In this document: piece by piece, positions 21,310 through 33,176 of the stretch
Position numbering within the stretch: the first letter of the stretch is position 1
Layout: every line of letters begins with the position of its first letter
Assembly (NCBI GenBank): GCA_030765045.1
Contig: CM060964.1
Coordinates: 139,643,368 to 139,707,367, forward strand
Length of the DNA: 64,000 nt
Source: Tenodera sinensis
Taxonomy: Eukaryota > Arthropoda > Insecta > Mantodea > Mantidae
Direction of reading: 5' to 3'
The notes under the pieces: generated by a model
Told to the model about the DNA's origin: nothing
What the model saw: the letters and a program-made list of their open reading frames with translations, nothing else
Databases searched by the model: none
Made by a program: the position numbers and the translations under genes

Positions 21310-23146
21310 ACTCAGTTCTTTTGTTATGATACTCTTTCTTATTAAGGGGTGTCATCAATCCATATCTCACTAAGACTGTATTAGTGCAGATAATTATTAT
21401 GTGCATAAAATTCATATCACACAATTCAAATAATATAGTGATTATGTGAACATTTTTTTATTTGATTCTCGGTAGTAAATAATTTTAAAAATAAATAAAA
21501 TGTTGAAATTTTTCTTTACATTTTAGAGGTTCATTAAGAAAATCATATTTCTCTTATTTTATTAAATTTGTATCATCAAACCAGAGTAGCACGCTCAGAA
21601 AGAATGCATAAACATGCTTTAAAAATATCAGATCTTTATATATTTTGTATATTCTAAAATAATGGCTAATTAGTAAAGTAGATTTTATTACATCATGGAT
21701 TTGGTTGGATGCACCTGACAGAATTTGGACAAAATTTGGAAATTTACAGTTCTTACATGCGGAATTTACTAGTACATTACCTTTAGACTCTGGATCCTGA
21801 AGCATTTGGGAAGCTTTTTCTATGTGATTTTCTTTTATATGAAGATGGGTCTTCCTGTTAAGAAACCAACAATAGTCGCTCATCATGGAGGAGCCCATCT
21901 ACCTTGATATCTACATTGCATTAATGTCCTCTTTGCTCATCACTATAGCAAATGGCAGCTAACTTGAAGGTTGCTTGTACAGAGACAGAGCTAGTATTGC
22001 TGCATTGTCATATTGTCACATGTGGCACAAGCTTCTCATACTACAGCTAACTTCCTTTCAACAATTAAAGGAAACAGGCGAAACAATTATATCTGTAATT
22101 GTGTATACCCTAATGCAAAGTATTATTTCTGTACATACAAAGCACATTCATTATATTCCTCACATTTTACAGCTTATTTATTTTTAATTTCTTACAGTAA
22201 ACGTTTACTTCAGTTACGCAGATAGAAGTGTGAAAAGCATATAGCGAAATGAAGTTAAGAGACAAGGGATTAAAAAGACAATAACATTTAAGTTCCTTTC
22301 CTGTGAAATAGCAAAACTTACAAGGAACCTATGAATATGTTCACATGGCAAACATCTCTATAGTTTTACTGTATCATCTTTGTGCTATAAGAGGCTCACA
22401 TTTCAAAAACAAGCTGTTGTTTTTAACTCCAAGTACTTGAAAAAGAGTTGCAAACATCTTGGAACATATATGAAACATAACATAGCACTGTAGAGAAGGC
22501 ACTGGATAGCCATGATGGGCAGCAGTCTGTTTCCTGCATGTGCATAACAGGCAAGCATAAGAAGATAGCACAGCCTTTGCTTGTGCGCTCTGCTTGCCGT
22601 GGATGTATGTTTGTGATATTGCCATGGGTTCAGTTGCCTTGTGCTTCTTTAAAGATTGAAACATGAATCCTGTTAATGTGCTAGTTCCTGTTGTGTCATT
22701 TTCAAGAACGTGGTTTTTCTTCAGGAGTAAAAAATTCAGAAGAAATTACAATTAGCTGACATATTAATTTGTCAGAAACGAATCCTACAGGTTCTGGCAT
22801 TATTCCAGAAACAACTCTAGGTGTGAATGTAGTAGAAGGAGAAGATAGTGACAGTTGTGACAATTCATCTCAATATTACAATCAGCATGTGACATTCACC
22901 CTCCAAGCACAAGTGGTATAACGGGACCAGGTTTGAATCCCATGTTGGAATCTAGTGACTAACAATATAGACCAGTCTTCAACAAGGTCCATTAGTTCTA
23001 GTTTTGTCTACAGTCCACAGGAAAAAGAGAATGAGAATATCAGCATCAAGTATAAAATCTTTCTGGTTAAATGAAAGTGGGAAGAAACGTCATTCATTGA
23101 CAATGCGTGCAGCAGATTTCATTTGGTGATGTCACCTAGACAACTA
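21310..23146. other. Mostly non-coding; weak coding-like remnants
   Basis: No supported gene. Around 22690-23146 short pieces of open plus-strand frame (for example ETTLGVNVVEGEDSDSCDNS) stop at the TA target of the mariner and may belong to an old unidentified coding remnant that continues after 24484. Confidence 0.35.
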
Positions 23147-24481
23147 CGAGGGCCGTTCAGAAAGTAACCTCCGGTTGATTGCAAAAAGTTCACCAAGTTA
23201 AATAAAAATATTTTAATATATACATCTTACAACTACATCTTTGCACTATTTTTCTACATAGTCTCCATAACGATTGAGGCACTTATCGTATCTGTTCACA
23301 AGCTTTGAAATTCCTTCTGCATAAAAATCACCCGCTTGTGCCTGGAGCCAGCCTGTGACTGCATCTTTGAGCTCTTCGTCGTCATCAAACCGCTGAGACC
23401 CGAGCCATTTCTTCATATGCATGAAGAGGTGATAATCGCTTGGCGCCAGATCTGGGCTGTAAGGTGGATGGTTGACAACGTCCCACTTGAAGGACTCAAG
23501 AAGGGCTGTTGTTCTGCGAGCAGAGTGAGGACGGGCGTTATCGTTAAAAAAAACGATACCGGAAGTCAGCATACCACGGCGTTTGTTCTGTATAGCCCAT
23601 CGTAATTTTTTTAGTGTTTCACAGTACACGTCTTGATTAATGGTCGTCCCACGTTCCATGAATTCAACCAACAACACCCCTTTTGCATCCCAAAACACCG
23701 TTGCCATCAATTTTCGGGCAGAAAAATCTTGCCGGGCTTTTATTGGTTTGGTAGGCGAATTTGAATGTGCCCACATCTTTGATTGTTCTTTTGTCTCAGG
23801 GTTCACGTACTTAATCCAGGTTTCGTCCCCGGTCACGATTCTGTTTAACAATGGTTCACCTTCGTCCTCATAACGTGACAGAAAGTCTAATGCAGAGGCC
23901 ATTCTTTGAGTTTTGTGGTGGTCGGTAAGAATTTTGGGCACCCATCGTGCACAGAACTTACGGTAACCCAATCTTGCTGTCACTATCTCGTACAAGAGAG
24001 TCTTAGAAATCTGTGGAAAATCAGTAGACAACTCCGACATTGTGAAACGTCGGTTTTCACGAACTTTTGCATCAACTGTCTGAACGAGTTCGTCCGTCAC
24101 CAATGATGGTCTACCACTCCTCTCTTCATCATGAACGTTTTCTCGTCCACTTTTAAATAAACGTACCCATTCACGGACCACTCCTTCACTCATAACTCTT
24201 GGTCCGTACACGGCACAAAGCTCACGATGAATAGCTGCTGCAGAATATCCTTTGGCTGTAAAAAACCTTATAACAGCACGCACTTCACATTTGGCGGGGT
24301 TTTCTATTGCAGCACACATTTCAAACGGCCACAAACACTAAACTAGCGCAGGTACGATGTTCACTCGACCACGGCTTGATGCCGACTGACCTGCTGAGTG
24401 CGTGAATGCACAGATGGCATCGCTACTCCCCCCACTACCCGCACTGTGACCGATCGGAGGTTACTTTCTGAACGGCCCTCG
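23147..24481 (-). mobile_element. Mariner element, complete, with perfect 27-bp inverted ends
   Basis: 1,335 bp flanked by TA (23145-23146 and 24482-24483). The inverted terminal repeats at 23147-23173 and 24455-24481 are identical over 27 bp (outer bases cgagggccgttcag). Length, TA duplication and a single uninterrupted transposase gene are all as expected for mariner. It is the least decayed DNA transposon in the window. Confidence 0.95.
23246..24334 (-). CDS. Mariner transposase, DD34D, apparently intact
   Basis: 362 codons without interruption, slightly longer than the usual ~345, so the real start may be MCAAIENP a few residues in. The N-terminus has the paired helix-turn-helix region (AVIRFFTAKGYSAAAIHREL, then the linker RSGRPSLVTDE). 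The catalytic core shows all three Asp residues: VTGDETWI, FFNDNARPHSA and YSPDLAPSDYHLF, with 34 residues between the second and third, the mariner signature. Family role: cuts and pastes the element at TA sites. The gene sits between perfect inverted repeats. Nothing in the sequence says it is dead; only assay would show activity. Confidence 0.95.
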   Translation of the reverse strand: MWPFEMCAAIENPAKCEVRAVIRFFTAKGYSAAAIHRELCAVYGPRVMSEGVVREWVRLFKSGRENVHDEERSGRPSLVTDELVQTVDAKVRENRRFTMSELSTDFPQISKTLLYEIVTARLGYRKFCARWVPKILTDHHKTQRMASALDFLSRYEDEGEPLLNRIVTGDETWIKYVNPETKEQSKMWAHSNSPTKPIKARQDFSARKLMATVFWDAKGVLLVEFMERGTTINQDVYCETLKKLRWAIQNKRRGMLTSGIVFFNDNARPHSARRTTALLESFKWDVVNHPPYSPDLAPSDYHLFMHMKKWLGSQRFDDDEELKDAVTGWLQAQAGDFYAEGISKLVNRYDKCLNRYGDYVEK

Positions 24482-24483
24482 TA

Positions 24484-25831
24484 TATGCATGGGAAAAACA
24501 ATTGGAAGCAGTGCTCTTAGCTCCTATTGAGCATAAAAAGTATTTGTATTATAGACCATTTGCATACTTTGTAGAAGCAAGAAGAGTAAAGAAAAACATA
24601 ACCGAAGATTTAAACTCTGAGCTTGGAAATTTCAAAAAACTGATTATTTGGAAGAGTAAATATTAGAGCATCCTCTGCTTGGTTTTCTACCATCAAGAAA
24701 TACCATAAAATTAAAAGCAGGAACATAAAATTAATTAATGATCATTCATAAAATTAAAAGAGAAAGACAAAGTAGCAGGAAGGTTCTTGGCAACAGTCAG
24801 AGAGTGGTTGTCAAAATATCCCCCCTTCCTGTATTTAGAATACCAGTAAAAGCAGTTTTGAGTACAGAATGAGAGCAAAAAGTACATTATCTTTTGTTGG
24901 GGAGAAACATGTACAAACTGTTGCACAATCTTTAGTGTGTTGACCCATTCATACACTATTATGTCCACTATTAGTATGTATGGGTCTACTTTTCCTAGAT
25001 TATTTGTTGTACTGTAGGAGAATATTGGCAGTTTTGGGCATAAAGTTTCAAGGCAGATGATTAGAGCTGAAAATATAATTGTGAAGGCAGCAAAATAGGG
25101 AAAAAATGGAAAAACCATTGAATTTCTGCAGATTCCTCCCAGAACCATGGAGAAACTTCAACTTTGGATAAGGTTTTCTTCCAGCAGTGGAAATCCCTTC
25201 GTTGCTGTCTAACTGAAATTTTGATATCTAACGAGAAAATTCATTTCGAGGTTTCTCAGTGAGACAATATTCAAAAATGCAGTCATTTATTCATTACCAA
25301 ATGTCATCTCTGCATTCTGGGACATGGTTAAGTATTCATGGTTTGCAACCAGATGTACAGCGGAACGACACTCAAAGTTTATTGTATGTGCTAAATTCTG
25401 TCTCCAAACAAGTATGAGAATATGTGAAGAAGAGTGCAAAAATGACACAATTATTTGTTGTACATGATGCCAAACGAACTTGCGTTTTAATCACTACATC
25501 AACACCAATCACTTCAGCTTTGTTTTCGTTCCTGTAAGACACTAACTGGGATAGTCGCCTCTATGTATCCACAATGCCAAACTACATGTAAGGGATGACC
25601 AACTCCTGATGTTCTACTGCTTCGACCAGACATATTCCAGGTTTGATTTTGAAGTTGAAAACAGCAGTTCATTTTTGGAACATGAGCTTCTTGTAGCACA
25701 AAGATGATACAGTAAAACTTTCGAGGTGTTTGTGATGTGAACACATTGATATGATCCTTGTTAGTAGTAATACATTAATTTATCTTGAAAATAGCACAAA
25801 GAGTTGCGTAAGGCACTCTAACTTATGTTAT
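24484..25831. other. Non-coding or highly decayed sequence between mariner and piggyBac
   Basis: Plus-strand frames show short coding-like stretches (for example APIEHKKYLYYRPFAYFVEA near 24520 and AGRFLATVREWLSKYPPFLY near 24780) broken by stops. I cannot assign them to a family. Confidence 0.35.
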
Positions 25832-25835
25832 TTAA

Positions 25836-28133
25836 CCCTGGAACAGGTGCGCTCAGTTATGGTACAGGAGCAGGCGCGCGGTGTATTTTCTACACAGTAC
25901 ACTACATTCCATTTGTTGCTATTCCTTTACTGTTTATTGCGCTAATTAATATTACAGAATTAAATTGATTGTAAGTAATATGTTATCTAATGCCTAACAT
26001 CAGTTCCATACATGTTAATACACACTAATTGCTTATATTACATTAGTATAACTAGGTATAGCAAATCAAACATCTTCTACTTCGGGTTAATGCATACTGC
26101 ATTTTTCACAGAGAACTGCAGTTTGGGAATGATTTTGCAAACAAAATGGAGCTATTCTTTGCCCTTCCACAAATTCCTCATCTACCTTTTTTCTTCTTTG
26201 ATGGCTCCTCTGCGTATGTCTCTTGAGCTTTGTAGCGACACAGATACATGCTAACATCAGCTGGCAAACTTGGTACGCCAGATCTTTCTATAAGATGTGA
26301 CTTCATTAGTTGGAAAGCAAGGTTCTTCAGAAAAACTCGACGAGGATGTTTCTCATTCTTATCATTTGCTTGAAACAGCACTTGTGCATTGATGCCAGCC
26401 ACGTTCAGCAATGCGTACCATAAACTCATGGTCCATCTTGTCATTCATGTTACTGAATATTTATTACACATTTGGTCAACAGTATCAACCCCACCTTTTG
26501 TCATATTATAATCTAGTATAATGTGAGGTTTCTTTGTGTCTTCATCTACTGATCCGTCAGTGTGCATCGTGGAGATGAGTACAACAGCTCTGTTCCGCTT
26601 AGGTACATATGATACCATGGTAATATCTTTCTGGAATCCAAAAATTGCCAAGCCAGTTTCTCTGTACTTACTGGGCAAAAACTCAACCGGAATTTCTCTT
26701 TTATTCTTTTTCGTGGTTCCTATACAAGTGATTTTATTTTGCAGCAGATGGAGAGCCATTGGATAGCTACTATACCAATTATCTACTGTCAAATTTCTAT
26801 TTGTTCCCTTTATTGGCTCCGTTAGTCTACACATGGTATCAAATGGCTTGTTAGAAACACTAAATGGTCCTTCAGGCTGTTTGCCACAATACACTTCCAA
26901 CGAAGCAGTGTAGAATGACTTAGCATCACACAAGGCAAATATTTTGATGCCATATTTTGCTGGTTTGTTGGGAATATATTTTATGAAGCTACAACGTCCT
27001 CTGAATGCTTCTAGTTTCTCGTCAATGGTAACAAATTCCCCAAGACTGTGATTACCCATGCAGTTGTTTACAAATGTATCCAGAAAGCTCCTAATTGCTG
27101 CTAACCTATCTGTTTTGCATCTTATATCCCTTGTATTTGTATCGTCAAATCTGATATATCTAAGAAGGAATAGAAATCTCTTGTAACTCATGCAAGATCT
27201 CACAATAATCATTCCTATTCCATCTTTTGACCAAAGTTCCAATGCATTTCTGTGGTTTCCACCTTTGAGGCCAATCAAATACAGAATACCTAACACTGAA
27301 CAAATTCAATTCTGTCTGTCAGCTTAGCATCTCTTTCCCTTGAATAACTTTCTTCTAGCCTCTTTCTTTGAATGAATAAACTTGTAAAACACACAATTTC
27401 ATCCATCATATCAATATAGATTATTTTATGGAATGATTCAATTTCCTCTACAATACCTTGTGCTACCATTTTAGGGCCTGGAAAGATCTTGACAATATTT
27501 TTTGCTGGTACACAGGATGTTTTTCTATGCACCTCAGTTTTCATCCATTTTGTTTTTTGTCCCTACCAATGAAAACACCAGCTTTACTATCAAAGGAATA
27601 CAGCTCTTCATCATTTTCAATTTCAGAGTTTGTATTATGATCACTCGATAATATTACTTCATCCTCTCCGTCAGAAAACAAATCATCAATATCTCCATAG
27701 TCATCTTCTTCAGCGAGCACCTCTATAAGGTACCGTTCTGATCCTTCTTCTGTCAAATATGTTTTGGCCCTAAAATTAGAAACACGAAATATTGGTGGCT
27801 AATAATGCACTATAATAATGGACCTCTCTAAAACACATAATTCGTTATGCAGCCGCTTTGTGTAAAAGTATAACACATTAGGTTGACAATTGAAATAGTA
27901 CTTACATGACCCAGCACGCAGTGTATAAAATACGCCACTGGTGCAGTTCCAAGGATAACTTATCGTTGCCTTTGAGTTGTTGATGTTACAATCGCTCTGA
28001 CACAACTAAATGGAAGCTAAACAATGACATGAAAGGTACTGACAACAATGTACTGATACGTTAAGGTATTTATCCGTTAGAGCGCAAAATGCAAATGTGG
28101 TATATAAAATACACCAGCGTGCCTGCTCTAGGG
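25836..28133 (-). mobile_element. piggyBac element 1, degenerate
   Basis: About 2.3 kb flanked by TTAA on both sides (25832-25835 and 28134-28137), the piggyBac target. Ends are inverted: ccctggaacaggtgcgc on the left, ccctagagcaggcacgc from the right. Variants of the terminal motif recur inside, near 25866-25892 and 27905-27955. The transposase gene on the minus strand is split into four open pieces. Confidence 0.92.
26178..27756 (-). pseudogene. piggyBac transposase 1, at least three frameshifts
   Basis: Minus-strand order: acidic N-terminus (27756-27541, DIDDLFSDGEDEV), next piece 27544-27290, catalytic core 27296-26445, and a C-terminal piece 26444-26178. The core has the three catalytic Asp contexts of piggyBac: VTIDEKLEAFRGR, LTVDNWYSSYP and KGGVDTVDQMCNKYS. 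The C-terminal cysteine-rich domain is barely recognisable and out of frame beyond 26178. Family role: TTAA-specific cut-and-paste without footprint. The indels between pieces make this copy inactive. Confidence 0.9.
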
Positions 28134-28137
28134 TTAA

Positions 28138-28478
28138 AATAGTTGCATATACATATGTCTTCTCTAAATTATCTAATACCTCCTTATGCAATTATATTGT
28201 AAGTTTCTGTTTATTGCTATGTCAATATTCAATTTCCTTAGGCAGCACTGCCCTGCTAATTTGCACATTTTATATACTTTAGTGTTATATTCAGTAACAA
28301 AATATTCTTTGTAATGAAAGTGGGCAATATTGCTAAATTATACCTATGGTATTATCAAAACAATTTACAAAACGGTACTAATGCTTTTAAGTTAATTTTC
28401 GAAACAGAATTCTGGAGGAAGAAGACGTAGAAGAAATGGCAGCTTACGCAATAATTTTACCTTTGGTTTACAGAAAAT
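28138..28478. other. Non-coding, nothing assigned
   Basis: AT-rich sequence right of the piggyBac target; no feature recognised. Confidence 0.4.
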
Positions 28479-28921
28479 TTAAATTGCAGATACCTCAAAA
28501 TCCTTAACATCACTTCCCTTATACCCTGCTGTTTCATGCTTTTCTGATATTAGCTTTCTTGCTGTAGAAAATTTCCCGCTGTCATAAAAATCTAAAACCT
28601 TATGACGGAACACGCTTAAGTCAAATTCCCCCATTCCAGTTGCAGGTTTCTGCCTTTGCCTATTTTTGCCAAGGGAATGAAGTACTGGATTACCAGAAGC
28701 TTTTTCTGATAATCTGCCCTCTTGAACAATTTGTGGCATAGTCCGAAGACCTATGCTGCCAGCCTCAGTTGTGCATTTACCACATTTGACAATGTTACAT
28801 AATGGCCTGCTGGCAGACACCTTTCTCTTAAACAAGGAATGCACCTTATGTATTATATCCCTCGCCTGCTTGTGTAAAACTGGCTGCTTCTATTTCTTTT
28901 CTTCCATTATTTACACTAAGT
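28479..28921 (-). pseudogene. Transposase-like N-terminal remnant (Tc1/IS630-related, tentative)
   Basis: A minus-strand frame starts at ATG 28921 (MEEKK, then an in-frame TAG) and continues HKQARDIIHKVHSLFKRKV, a CNIVKCGKCTTEAG segment, and FDLSVFRHKVLDFYDSGKF with ARKLISEKH. The pattern 'QAR.II..V..F' followed later by 'R.KV..FY' is what I associate with the DNA-binding part of an arthropod Tc1/IS630-like transposase. No catalytic domain or inverted ends are visible nearby, so it is a fragment. Confidence 0.4.
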
Positions 28922-30060
28922 ACTCTGGGCTTAACTATCAATTTTAACACATACTACCATTACACTATCAAAGAAACACTTTGATATTTAAAGGGTGAGT
29001 ACAGTCTTCTCTGTACAAGAGCCAACAGCACACCGAATGCCTTTGGTGGACATGGTTGACATCAGTAAATACCACTGTGCATCCTGCCTCACCCGCCAAG
29101 TTAGGTGCCAGTCACTGCAATTGCACACAAATTCTCAGAAAAGAAGTCTTAAGTGCGAAAGTAGAAAATGCATTTTCAATGACATCCTACATTCTAAGCT
29201 TCTGTAGTTATTTAAAAGATCATTGATAAGTGTATCACTATTTTGTGCTATTCTTTTTTAACCTAGAAACCCATTCACCACTTATTTTGCTGAACCACAC
29301 AGGGTCTGATGGCTGAATGCAAATCGGGATGATATTTTCTGTTTATTTTTTTTATGTAAAAATAAGTTATTGGCATGATTTTCTTGTTCGTGTCATATCA
29401 GTGGAACTGCAAACGGCATGTGCTGTTTCTGTCCTTTTAGCTACTGAGTCAGTTTTACTTAGCATCAAATGCAACTTATATTGGTGCGAAAGATTTATCT
29501 TGGCCATTGACCGGACAGCCGAAATACAGACAATATGCACTTTTCAGTAGTATTTCAATTTGTTTCCTTTGTTTACTAGTTGTGAATTCTCTGCAGATGT
29601 AACAGAAACAATCCGGGGAAAATTAATGCATCCATGTGTCTGCTTCATCATTGTTTAAAGATAACAAAGCAGCAAAGTTTAAAATTCCACACTTTATGAA
29701 AGATGTAGAACCTACCAACACGGTTTCAGCATGGATACTAGCTAATAGAAATCGAACATCACACTCCGATAAATTCTATAAACACAGCTGCAATAATTTG
29801 CTTTACATAAGCTAAGCAATTCTAGTCAGATAAGATTATGCAAGTATGTATGTGTGCAGATGCAGACAGGGCAAGATTGCCATGCAGTGAAAAACAAAAG
29901 CAGCAATAACTTTTTTACCTGATGTGATAGAAATCTTCTGTTTTCAGCAATGTAATCAGTACATTATTTGTAATAAAATCCACTTCTTCCTTTCCCACTT
30001 CCCAAAACTTTGTTGAGTTGTGTAATTAAAGAGCAACATTTGTTTAAAAGCTGCTTGGTG

Positions 30061-30109
30061 AGTGAGTGTGTCTGGTTTAAGGGCCCGTCAACAACTTGGT
30101 CATTAGGAC
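30061..30109 (-). mobile_element. 49-bp retroposed tail insertion with 12-bp target duplication
   Basis: The direct repeat agctgcttggtg (30049-30060 and 30110-30121) flanks 49 bp that, on the minus strand, ends in a gacgggcccttaaac core followed by CACTCACT repeats. It is the same tail as at 18974-19015 and about 44936-45067, in the opposite orientation. Confidence 0.85.
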
Positions 30110-30392
30110 AGCTGCTTGGTGCTAAGTTAGTTTTAAAGAGCTAAATTTCCTAGTTATTTGCCATTAATTCCAAAAGATTAAATAAAAAGAAAAATATTGG
30201 AATTTTAACCCTCTTCCTTATATTTTAGCTTGATTCATAATATGATGTAAGCGGTTAAACCAAGAGGCATTTTGACTGCCTGCTCTTAATGCTTGTATTT
30301 TACTCTTATGTTAAGCAGAATTTATTAGTGGCATACTGATCTTTTGGAATGTTTTGATTCTGTTTCACGAGTTTCTTGTTGCAAATTGTTTG

Positions 30393-30534
30393 CTCTCTCT
30401 TCCTCCTCTCTCTCCCTCCCCCTGTCTCTTCCTCCCCCTCTCTCCCTCCCATCTCTCTCCATTCCCCTCTCTCCATTCCCCTCCCCCTCTTTCTCCCCCC
30501 CTCATTCCTTTTCCTTCCATTCCTCCACAAGTCC
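30393..30534. repeat. Polypyrimidine (CT-rich) tract
   Basis: About 140 bp of almost uninterrupted C and T (ctctctcttcctcctctc-type). The minus-strand Glu/Arg/Gly-rich frames over it are artefacts. Confidence 0.9.
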
Positions 30535-31257
30535 TTGCGTAATGAGCCATAAATGCAATCATCCTCAAAGATGGCTTCATTGTTTTCCAAGTTTCCTTTG
30601 ATGTCAAATTAGTTGTCATCACAGGTATTTTCTGAGATTGCTTCATTGGTATAATTAATAACGATTATTGTCATTAGGATAACTTAGCTGATACAGGTCA
30701 AAATGTAATTTAAAGGTGGATTGTTATACAAAGGCTACACTGAATAATGAAAGGAGTACTATTGCATTCCTTTTAAAGAAGTGATTCATAGGATATAAGA
30801 AAAAAAGCCTAATATGGAATCTTTCTCTGTTTAAACTTTCCTGATTGCAATTACTTACAACACTATTATGCAAAATTTAAAACAGATTGAATACATCATA
30901 ACACACGTTTGACAACTTCATTATTTCAGTAGGAAAATGTGTCAGAATTTAAGTATTGTCATATTGTTGGTAACTGTGCTTTTAATAAAACTATGTCATT
31001 TTAAGGCTACAACTATTTACAGAAAAGTGGCATAAGTAGCAAAGGAGCTGAAGTGTTTGCTGCACTATAATACTTCAATATCATACAGTTTTTTAAGTTA
31101 TAAAATATTCTCATTGTAGCAATAACATTGTACAGTATGTCTCAAAATGTATGCTTAGATTTTATTAGACTTAATTCATGTCTGTAACAAAAATGAATTT
31201 TCTTTTCCTCTTCAAGGTAGTTTGAGTTTTTATTTATACATGCTCTTTAAGTGCCAT

Positions 31258-31492
31258 GGTTCTCAGTGTCCCATTCTATATCAGATGTGAAAGGCTGCTT
31301 AATTTTGCTCAGAGGTCTCTATCAGGCTTCAGATTCATTTACCTGCCATAAATCTGTGACACAGGACCACCAGCTTTATTTCTCATGGATGTTTACACCT
31401 CAGAAAATCCAATACCCTCTGCCAGGTTTGAACCAGCAACTTCAGAATCTAGAGGCTTATCCCTAGACCACAGAGGACAACGTTCTTTCTCT
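31258..31492 (-). mobile_element. tRNA-derived SINE
   Basis: On the minus strand: an A-box-like tggtctagggataagc near 31475-31460, and a B box ggttcaaacc at about 31435-31426, at normal tRNA spacing, followed by about 170 bp of body. Boundaries are approximate and no target duplication was identified. Confidence 0.65.
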
Positions 31493-33176
31493 TCATTGCT
31501 TATTGAGCAGATAATATAGATTCCTTTTTTCCTTGGTTCATGAATCAGAAAATAGCATTCAGGTATTGCTCCTGTGGTCCAAATGGTGGTCTTTTCATGG
31601 TCAGGGAAGCATACTCTTTTAGGTGATTCTATTCTAGAGATTCTCCAGCCCCATTTTAACATTTTATGTAATATAAGGCTATTATTGTGTTCAGTTTAGA
31701 TAACTGTGTGTAAAACATAAGAATTTACTGTGTAAATATTTAAGCAACAAAGAGACAAGACTATATATATAGTGCTGTTAGATTAGGAGGTTAGATTAGG
31801 AGCGATAAATGCCACACTCCTGCAAGTCAACTGCTTCCTCACCAATAGTTGGGACTTCATATGGCAGAAGTAACTGGCCCACACTTATCACGCATCTGTT
31901 TGCTTTGACCCTGGCTCACAGTAGTGGCACAACTTATCAAGCAGTTGGACACGTAGTTTGCATAATGGTGAAATATTCAGTGAGTGAATGTGCGTATATA
32001 GTGAAAAGCTATTTTCTGAAAAAGAAATTGGATTGTAAAGCCAAGTGAGAATTAAGACATAGATTTCCTGATTGCCCAGTTCTTCACAGAGTCAGTACGT
32101 AAGTCTGTGAAAAAGTTTATGGAAATAAGTTGTGTGATTCACAAAAAGAAACAATGAAGGCCCCATGTGCTTACAGAAGAAAAGCTTGATGAGGTTGGAG
32201 CTGCTTTAGAATGTACTCCTTAAGAGTCACTGAGATGTTTGGCATAAGAAAATGGGATTTCAACGTCATCTGCATGAATTGCAACAAAACAAACTAAAAT
32301 TAAAACCCTGCCTAATAACTGTACCACATTAATTATAGCCTCAAGATTATGATGGGAGACTTGACTTTTAATTGTATGATGGAAAAAGTGCACAATGAAG
32401 AAATTGACCCAACATTGATTTTCTTTTCCAATGAAGCCTCGTTTAGCCTTAAGTGGACATGTGACAACACACAATGACAGATACTGCACAGCCAAAAAAC
32501 CTGAAATAATGCTTGAGGCTCCACATTACGATAAATTTGGTGTGTGGTGTGCCCTCAGTGTGCATGGAATTATTGTGCCATTCTTCTATGAACACACAAA
32601 AAACACTGGTGGGTATATTCGTGATGTTTTAGGGCCACTGTGTGATAAACTGACATTCTGAAAGATTAAATGCGTATTTTCAGCAGGATAATGCAACTGC
32701 ACATACTGCTGGGGCATCCATGACAGTCCCCCCAGGGGGACCTACCACGGTAGTACCCGAGCGCACCCGGGGCCCCGAGTCAACTGACTCCCTCGATGTG
32801 GGCTCCTCTTCGTGGTGAGGGAGTCAGTCAGATCGCCCACCCACGTGTAGGCCTTGCGTGGAGACCCGTGTCGGTGGAAAGGATTATCCTGGTGGTTGAG
32901 GGGTGCGTATCTGGGCCCGGGAGTTTTTCTGAATCTGGTGAAGGTGCGCATTTCCGATACACCGCTTTGGTTTCTGCTTCATCTAAACGGGAGGCTAGGG
33001 ACTAACCCACCCCTAGTCAATCGGCCAGGATTAGGTATTGCACTGAACTCCAGGGTGAGTGGGACGGCGAGTCCGCTATATCCCCTGTGTAGCCCTGTCA
33101 TCCCAGTGGGATGACCCCTTGTTGGGCTCCGTGGTGGGTGGGGAGCACTGGGGGATGAAATTTTATTTAGCTCTTT

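Larger units (their letters stand above)
28930..31250. other. Long non-coding stretch with one micro-insertion and a pyrimidine tract
   Basis: No gene seen. Contents I can name are the 49-bp retroposed insert (30061-30109) and the CT-rich tract (about 30393-30534). Otherwise it is AT-rich sequence consistent with intron. Confidence 0.45.

Noticed and set aside
20849..21424. Long poly-Lys, poly-Glu, poly-Arg, poly-Phe and poly-Leu frames on both strands
   Set aside because: All arise from the GAA/GAG triplet array in different frames.
21554..21898. Minus-strand frame with SDYCWFLNRKTH, reminiscent of the C-terminus of the multicopy family at 14370-16410
   Set aside because: Only a handful of matching residues; too little to support a feature.
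30365..30646. Gly/Arg/Glu-rich minus-strand frames
   Set aside because: Produced by the polypyrimidine tract; no family resemblance.
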